Source of the DNA: Phycisphaerales bacterium
Lineage (GTDB): Bacteria; Planctomycetota; Phycisphaerae; Phycisphaerales; UBA1924
Assembly: GCA_027019265.1 (NCBI GenBank)
Contig: JALUWX010000121.1
Coordinates: 60,164 to 124,163 of the forward strand
Length of the DNA: 64,000 nt
Direction: 5' to 3'
Shown here: positions 60,527 to 64,000 of the stretch, in pieces
How positions within the stretch are numbered: the first letter of the stretch is position 1
How the letters are laid out: the number at the start of each line of letters is the position of its first letter
Notes under the pieces: model-generated
What the model saw: the letters and a program-made list of their open reading frames with translations, nothing else
Database searches by the model: none
Told to the model about the DNA's origin: nothing
Position numbers and translations under genes: made by a program

Positions 60527-62248
60527 ATGCAGATCACGAAATCCGTGTTCGCCGCAGGCGCGGCGTCCGCCATCCTCCTTACCCTCGTGAGCGGCGCGAC
60601 CGCCGACCAGTGGGACCCCCCGGCCAGCTACTACAACGCCGCAACCGGGACCGGCGCAACACTCAAATCGCAACTCACCACCGTCATGACCGTCGGGCAC
60701 ATCCAACGCTCCTACGGCGACTTCCGATTCTCCGCAGCCCTCTCCGACGCGCACCCCACCACACCGGGTTCCATTTTCCTCTGCTACAACCGATGGACCG
60801 TTCCAGCAACCTGGAACTCGGGCTCGACCTGGAACCGCGAGCACGTCTGGCCGCAGTCCCTCCAGCCCGGATCCGCGAGCAACTCCTCCCGTGGGAACCT
60901 CGGAGACCCCCACGCGCTCCGTCCCTGCGACCCCTCCACCAACAGCTCCCGAGGCAACAAACCCTTCGGGCTCGACGCCACCACCGGATCCAACCGATCC
61001 CTCGGAACCTACTACTTCACCGGAGACACGGACCGAGGCGATATCGCACGCTCCCTCTTCTACTCCGACACCCGCTGGTCCTCCCTCGGGCTCCAACTCG
61101 TCAACGGCACCCCGGGTTCGAACCAGATGGGCTCCCTCAGCGCCCTCCTCGCTTGGCACTACCTCGACGCGCCCGACGACTTCGAGCGCCGGCGCAACCA
61201 CGTCATCTACGCACAATCCGAGAACCCCGTCTACTACACCAACAACCGGAACGCCTACATCGATAACCCCGAGTTCGTCTGGTCCATCTACGTCGATCAG
61301 ATGAACGACACCCAGCTCACGGTCGATACCCCGAACACCGACGGCTCCTCCGACCTCACCATCGAGGTCAACGCGCTCGTCGGCGACGCGCTCAGCGACG
61401 TTTCCTTCACGATCAACAAAGCCGGCTCCGACGGGACATACTACAGCGTCACCCCCAGCGCCGGGCTCGAGACCTCGATCTCCGGGAAGCACAACGTCTT
61501 CCCCATGTTCGGGTTCGGGGCGCAGAGCTTCACCACCCAAGCCGTCGATGTCTCATTCGCCACCGGCGCAACCGATACCGCCGGGCTCTCGACCGAGACC
61601 GTCGTGATCGACAACCGAGACATCACCACCCTCGGGGGAGCGGGCGTCGGCGCGAACGACGGGGACGACACCGTCACCATCGAGCTCGCCGTCTACAACA
61701 TGTACAACGCATCGCTCGAGTCCGGGACCGACACCAACTCGGTTTCGATCGACCTCGGCCAGATCGCGCTCGGTGCAGGTGATGCCACCTCCCAGATCGT
61801 GTTCGCCAATGTCGCCGGGATGCTCGCCGCCCCCTTCGACGCAGTCCTCGATTCCTCAACCGGCGACACCGGCGCGTTCATGCTCTCGAGCACCATGGTC
61901 GAAGCCGTCGAGTCCGGATCCGATCTCAGCATCGATATCGCGCTCAGCGACGACACCCTCGGGACCTACAGTGTGAGCTACACCTTCGCGACCAGCACCG
62001 CCGCGATGCTCTTCGACACCCCCGTCTCCGGCGAAACCCTGACCGTGAACGTCACGGGAGAGGTCGTCGCAGCCACCTGCATCCCCGACTTCTCCGCTCC
62101 CTTCGGAGAACTGGACTTCTTCGACATCTCCGCGTTCCTCAACGCCCTCACGAACGAGGACCCCAGCGCCGACCTGGTCCAGGACGGGAGCTTCGACTTC
62201 TTTGATATCTCGATGTTCCTCGATCTCTACGCCCAGGGCTGCCCCTGA
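60527..62248 (+). CDS. Secreted endonuclease I family protein with GC-type dockerin-like C-terminus
   Basis: A 573-residue exported protein. The signal ends near SGATA (about residue 25). The nuclease domain (about 30-270) holds WNREHVWPQSLQPGSASNS, the NREHxWP catalytic motif of the endonuclease I (EndA/NucM) family, and ALRPCDPSTNSSRGNKPFG. A beta-sandwich region follows (about 275-515, VTPSAGLETSISGKHNVFP and other repeats). The C-terminus (about 519-573) contains CIPDFSAPFGELDFFDISAF and ADLVQDGSFDFFDISMFLD, the paired calcium-loop-type motif found in planctomycetes as GC-type dockerin, ending GCP. GGAG before ATG 60527 fixes the start. It probably degrades extracellular DNA or RNA for nutrition. 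Confidence 0.88.
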   Translation: MQITKSVFAAGAASAILLTLVSGATADQWDPPASYYNAATGTGATLKSQLTTVMTVGHIQRSYGDFRFSAALSDAHPTTPGSIFLCYNRWTVPATWNSGSTWNREHVWPQSLQPGSASNSSRGNLGDPHALRPCDPSTNSSRGNKPFGLDATTGSNRSLGTYYFTGDTDRGDIARSLFYSDTRWSSLGLQLVNGTPGSNQMGSLSALLAWHYLDAPDDFERRRNHVIYAQSENPVYYTNNRNAYIDNPEFVWSIYVDQMNDTQLTVDTPNTDGSSDLTIEVNALVGDALSDVSFTINKAGSDGTYYSVTPSAGLETSISGKHNVFPMFGFGAQSFTTQAVDVSFATGATDTAGLSTETVVIDNRDITTLGGAGVGANDGDDTVTIELAVYNMYNASLESGTDTNSVSIDLGQIALGAGDATSQIVFANVAGMLAAPFDAVLDSSTGDTGAFMLSSTMVEAVESGSDLSIDIALSDDTLGTYSVSYTFATSTAAMLFDTPVSGETLTVNVTGEVVAATCIPDFSAPFGELDFFDISAFLNALTNEDPSADLVQDGSFDFFDISMFLDLYAQGCP

Positions 62249-62281
62249 TCGGATCCGCTGATCCACATCCCCAAAAAAGAT

Positions 62282-62317
62282 CGCCGCCCGCTTCATCGAA
62301 GCGGGCGGCGTTTCTTT
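62282..62317 (+). terminator. Terminator after the endonuclease gene
   Basis: CGCCGCCCGCTTC (62282-62294), ATC, GAAGCGGGCGGCG (62298-62310): a 13-bp stem followed by TTTCTTT. Confidence 0.92.
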
Positions 62318-62324
62318 CATCGAA

Positions 62325-62396
62325 AGCGGGAGACGGGACTCGAACCCGCAACATTCAGCTTGGAAGGCTGACGCTCTACCATTGAGCTACTCCCGC
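62325..62396 (-). tRNA. tRNA-Gly (anticodon TCC)
   Basis: Read on the minus strand, the 7-bp acceptor stem is GCGGGAG (62390-62396) with CTCCCGC (62326-62332) and discriminator T. D-arm AGCTCAATGGTAGAGC, anticodon loop CTTCCAA with anticodon TCC, and TΨC arm GCGGGTTCGAGTCCCGT are all present. CCA is not encoded. TCC reads GGA and GGG glycine codons. It lies between the endonuclease terminator and the fusion gene. Confidence 0.97.
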
Positions 62397-62432
62397 AGCT
62401 CGGACCCATCGTAGTCCCGATGGACCCCTCCG

Positions 62433-64000
62433 TCACCGTTTGATCGCGCGGATCGCGCAGAACATCGGGATCTCCGCACGAGCCAGGTTCTCCGCCGCCG
62501 CGCGGGGCCCGGGCTCGCTCTTCCGATCGCTCACCCACTCCTCGATCGAGTCCACCACGAACCCCGCCTGCACCAGCTTCTGGATGTACACCCCGATCGG
62601 ACGATGATGGGTCATCGTCGTCACCGCTTCCGCGCCATCGCTGACCGCGCCCGGGTTCATGACGATCGCGTTCGCGTGGGAGCTCATGTACCGATCCACC
62701 CGCCGGTACTGGGTGTGCCGACCCGTGCGCTCATCGCGGAGCCACCCCCAATACGTCGCGCCCGGGTTCCGGAACGACGGATGGAGGATCACGGACACCA
62801 ACCGACCCGAGTCCTTGAGCACCGAGTGCGCCCCCGAGAGCACCCCGTCGATCGGATCGATGTTCATCAGCGCCATCACACAGCACGCCGCATCGAACCC
62901 ATCGAGCCCGAGCGACCCGAGCTCACGTGCATCCCCGACTTGGTAGTCGATCGACTCCGGGCTCTGACCCTTTGCGCGTTCGATGAGCTCGCTCGAAAGG
63001 TCAACCCCCATCGCCGTCGCGCCGGGACACGCGCCGATCAGATGACGCGCGGCCACCCCCTGACCGCACGCAATATCCAGCAGCTTCTCCCCGGCCTGGA
63101 GCCCCACGAGCCGCTCAAGCCCCGGGAGAATCACACGCTCATGGTGATCCGAACCGCGCGACGAGATCAGCTCGTCGTACCACCCAGCAACCTCGCCCCA
63201 GCCCTCGTCGTCCTTGCGCTGGTCATCGATCTCCGTCGCCATCCCACTCGCAGGGGTCGCGCCAACAACGTCCCACCACCCGCGCGGCGCAGGAACACGC
63301 ACACGTTCAACCTTCCCGGTTTCGAGCTCCCGGAACCGGACCTCGTACGAGTGAAGCGCGAATCGCCCCACATCGTCGCGCGTCGCGCCGAAGTCCGTGT
63401 CCCCGACAATCGCATGACCCGTCTGCGCCAGATGCTGACGTACCTGGTTCGGGATGTCCGGGCGCGCACGGACCTGCACCAACGCCGCCCCGTTCCCCTG
63501 CGCGATCACACGCACATGGGTCACCGGGTTCCCGCGCGAGGTCGATCCCTCGATCGGCGCATTGATACTCGTCCCACCCTCGATCGCGTCCGCGCCGTAC
63601 TCCCCTTCGACCAGCGCCAGATAGGTCACCTCGGGCTTGGTGTCAGGGACCTCCAGGTCATCCCGCTCATGCCCCGTGATAAATGCGACCGCGCCCGAAG
63701 CGAGCGGATCGATCTCGTGCCACGGGCGCATCCGGTTCTTCCGCGCAAAAGCGAGCTCGAGCACACAGTTCCGGAGCGTCAAGTCCCCGTCCCCGCGCAC
63801 GGGCATCCCGGGCTTCTTGTTCGCAACAAGCACACCCTCACCCCGATGGACAATGTCGGGCTTCGGGAGCTTCACGCGCTTCGGTTCACGCAGATCGGGC
63901 TTCCCACCCGGGCGTCCACCACCGAACCGTGGTGGGGGACCTCCTCGACGATCCCCACCGAATCCGCCTCCGCCCTGACCACCGCGCGCCGGACCACCCC
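62433..64000 (-). CDS. Pseudouridine synthase-like domain fused to SAM methyltransferase (5' end outside window)
   Basis: The frame is open to the right edge. The upstream end is Gly/Arg/Pro-rich (RRGGPPPRFGGGRPGGK), an RNA-binding-type extension; a GTG at 63875 is the first possible start inside the window. From there, residues about 1-210 resemble an RluA-type pseudouridine synthase: GVLVANKKPGMPV, then HEIDPLASGAVAFITG, in which the usual HRLD-x-x-TSG is altered to HEIDPLASG (Asp retained, Arg lost), and NQVRQHLAQTGHAIVGD. Residues about 225-480 form a class I methyltransferase with KLLDIACGQGVAARHLI (SAM loop, about 262-278) and GDARELGSL. It could modify RNA twice. The fusion itself is certain from the continuous frame; activity is inference. 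Confidence 0.8.
   Translation of the reverse strand, partial: GGPARGGQGGGGFGGDRRGGPPPRFGGGRPGGKPDLREPKRVKLPKPDIVHRGEGVLVANKKPGMPVRGDGDLTLRNCVLELAFARKNRMRPWHEIDPLASGAVAFITGHERDDLEVPDTKPEVTYLALVEGEYGADAIEGGTSINAPIEGSTSRGNPVTHVRVIAQGNGAALVQVRARPDIPNQVRQHLAQTGHAIVGDTDFGATRDDVGRFALHSYEVRFRELETGKVERVRVPAPRGWWDVVGATPASGMATEIDDQRKDDEGWGEVAGWYDELISSRGSDHHERVILPGLERLVGLQAGEKLLDIACGQGVAARHLIGACPGATAMGVDLSSELIERAKGQSPESIDYQVGDARELGSLGLDGFDAACCVMALMNIDPIDGVLSGAHSVLKDSGRLVSVILHPSFRNPGATYWGWLRDERTGRHTQYRRVDRYMSSHANAIVMNPGAVSDGAEAVTTMTHHRPIGVYIQKLVQAGFVVDSIEEWVSDRKSEPGPRAAAENLARAEIPMFCAIRAIKR

Overview
The window is GC-rich, gene-dense bacterial chromosome, and its content points to a planctomycete of the class Phycisphaerae. 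Several signs support this together: two long pseudopilins whose N-terminus is the FTLIELLVVIAIIALLIGILLPALGQAR-type helix, a secreted nuclease ending in a GC-type dockerin-like repeat (paired LDFFDIS/FDFFDIS motifs and a terminal GCP), a DUF11 lipoprotein reminiscent of chlamydial OmcB, and lipid A and heptose genes (lpxK, hldE) that imply an LPS-bearing outer membrane. The assignment is inference from gene content; no rRNA lies in the window.

Layout. 1-1490: FlgI-like P-ring lipoprotein, cut at the left edge. 1491-2479: no gene. 2480-7249: nucleotide metabolism, dCTP deaminase and B12-dependent ribonucleotide reductase (nrdJ), separated by a distinctly AT-rich patch that holds a small Cas2-like gene bounded by a 13-bp direct repeat. 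7680-10369: CPBP protease, an unknown protein and malate dehydrogenase. 10442-11758: two related membrane proteins on the minus strand. 11883-17025: a secreted CpeT-FKBP fusion, a WcaJ-type sugar transferase and two tandem pseudopilins. 17268-25613: ClpP-like secreted protease, mnmG, a Kef-type antiporter, a UVR-motif protein, a primary-type sigma factor and thioredoxin reductase. 25697-37671 (all minus): TlpA-like thioredoxin, ACT protein, a polyglycine secreted protein, the iscS-iscU-iscA cluster behind a perfect Fur-like palindrome, a STAS/HATPase regulatory pair, a 1152-residue secretin and an unknown. 37762-41702: coaX, a short MnmE-like GTPase, a membrane TPR-like protein and an RluA-type pseudouridine synthase in one tight run. 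41699-50128: ogt, serS, lpxK, the DUF11 lipoprotein, maf, an ASCH protein, hldE and a cysteine-rich mini-lipoprotein. 50244-53409: trmD, rpsP and rplS in a rearranged order around a dehydrogenase. 53500-60322: AddB-AddA-nitrilase operon. 60527-64000: secreted endonuclease I with dockerin, tRNA-Gly(TCC), and a pseudouridine synthase-methyltransferase fusion cut at the right edge.

Themes. Translation and RNA modification are well represented (mnmG, MnmE-like, trmD, rpsP, rplS, serS, two RluA-type enzymes, tRNA-Gly), as are envelope and secretion (lpxK, hldE, secretin, pseudopilins, WcaJ-like enzyme, lipoproteins) and Fe-S/redox chemistry (isc cluster, trxB, TlpA-like protein). Most genes are housekeeping. 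The best candidates for something less described are the AT-rich Cas2-like cassette, the CpeT-FKBP fusion, the truncated MnmE-like GTPase, the RluA-methyltransferase fusion, the 16-cysteine mini-lipoprotein and the long acidic/alanine tail on ribosomal protein S16. No CRISPR array, insertion sequence, prophage or recognised defence locus was found.
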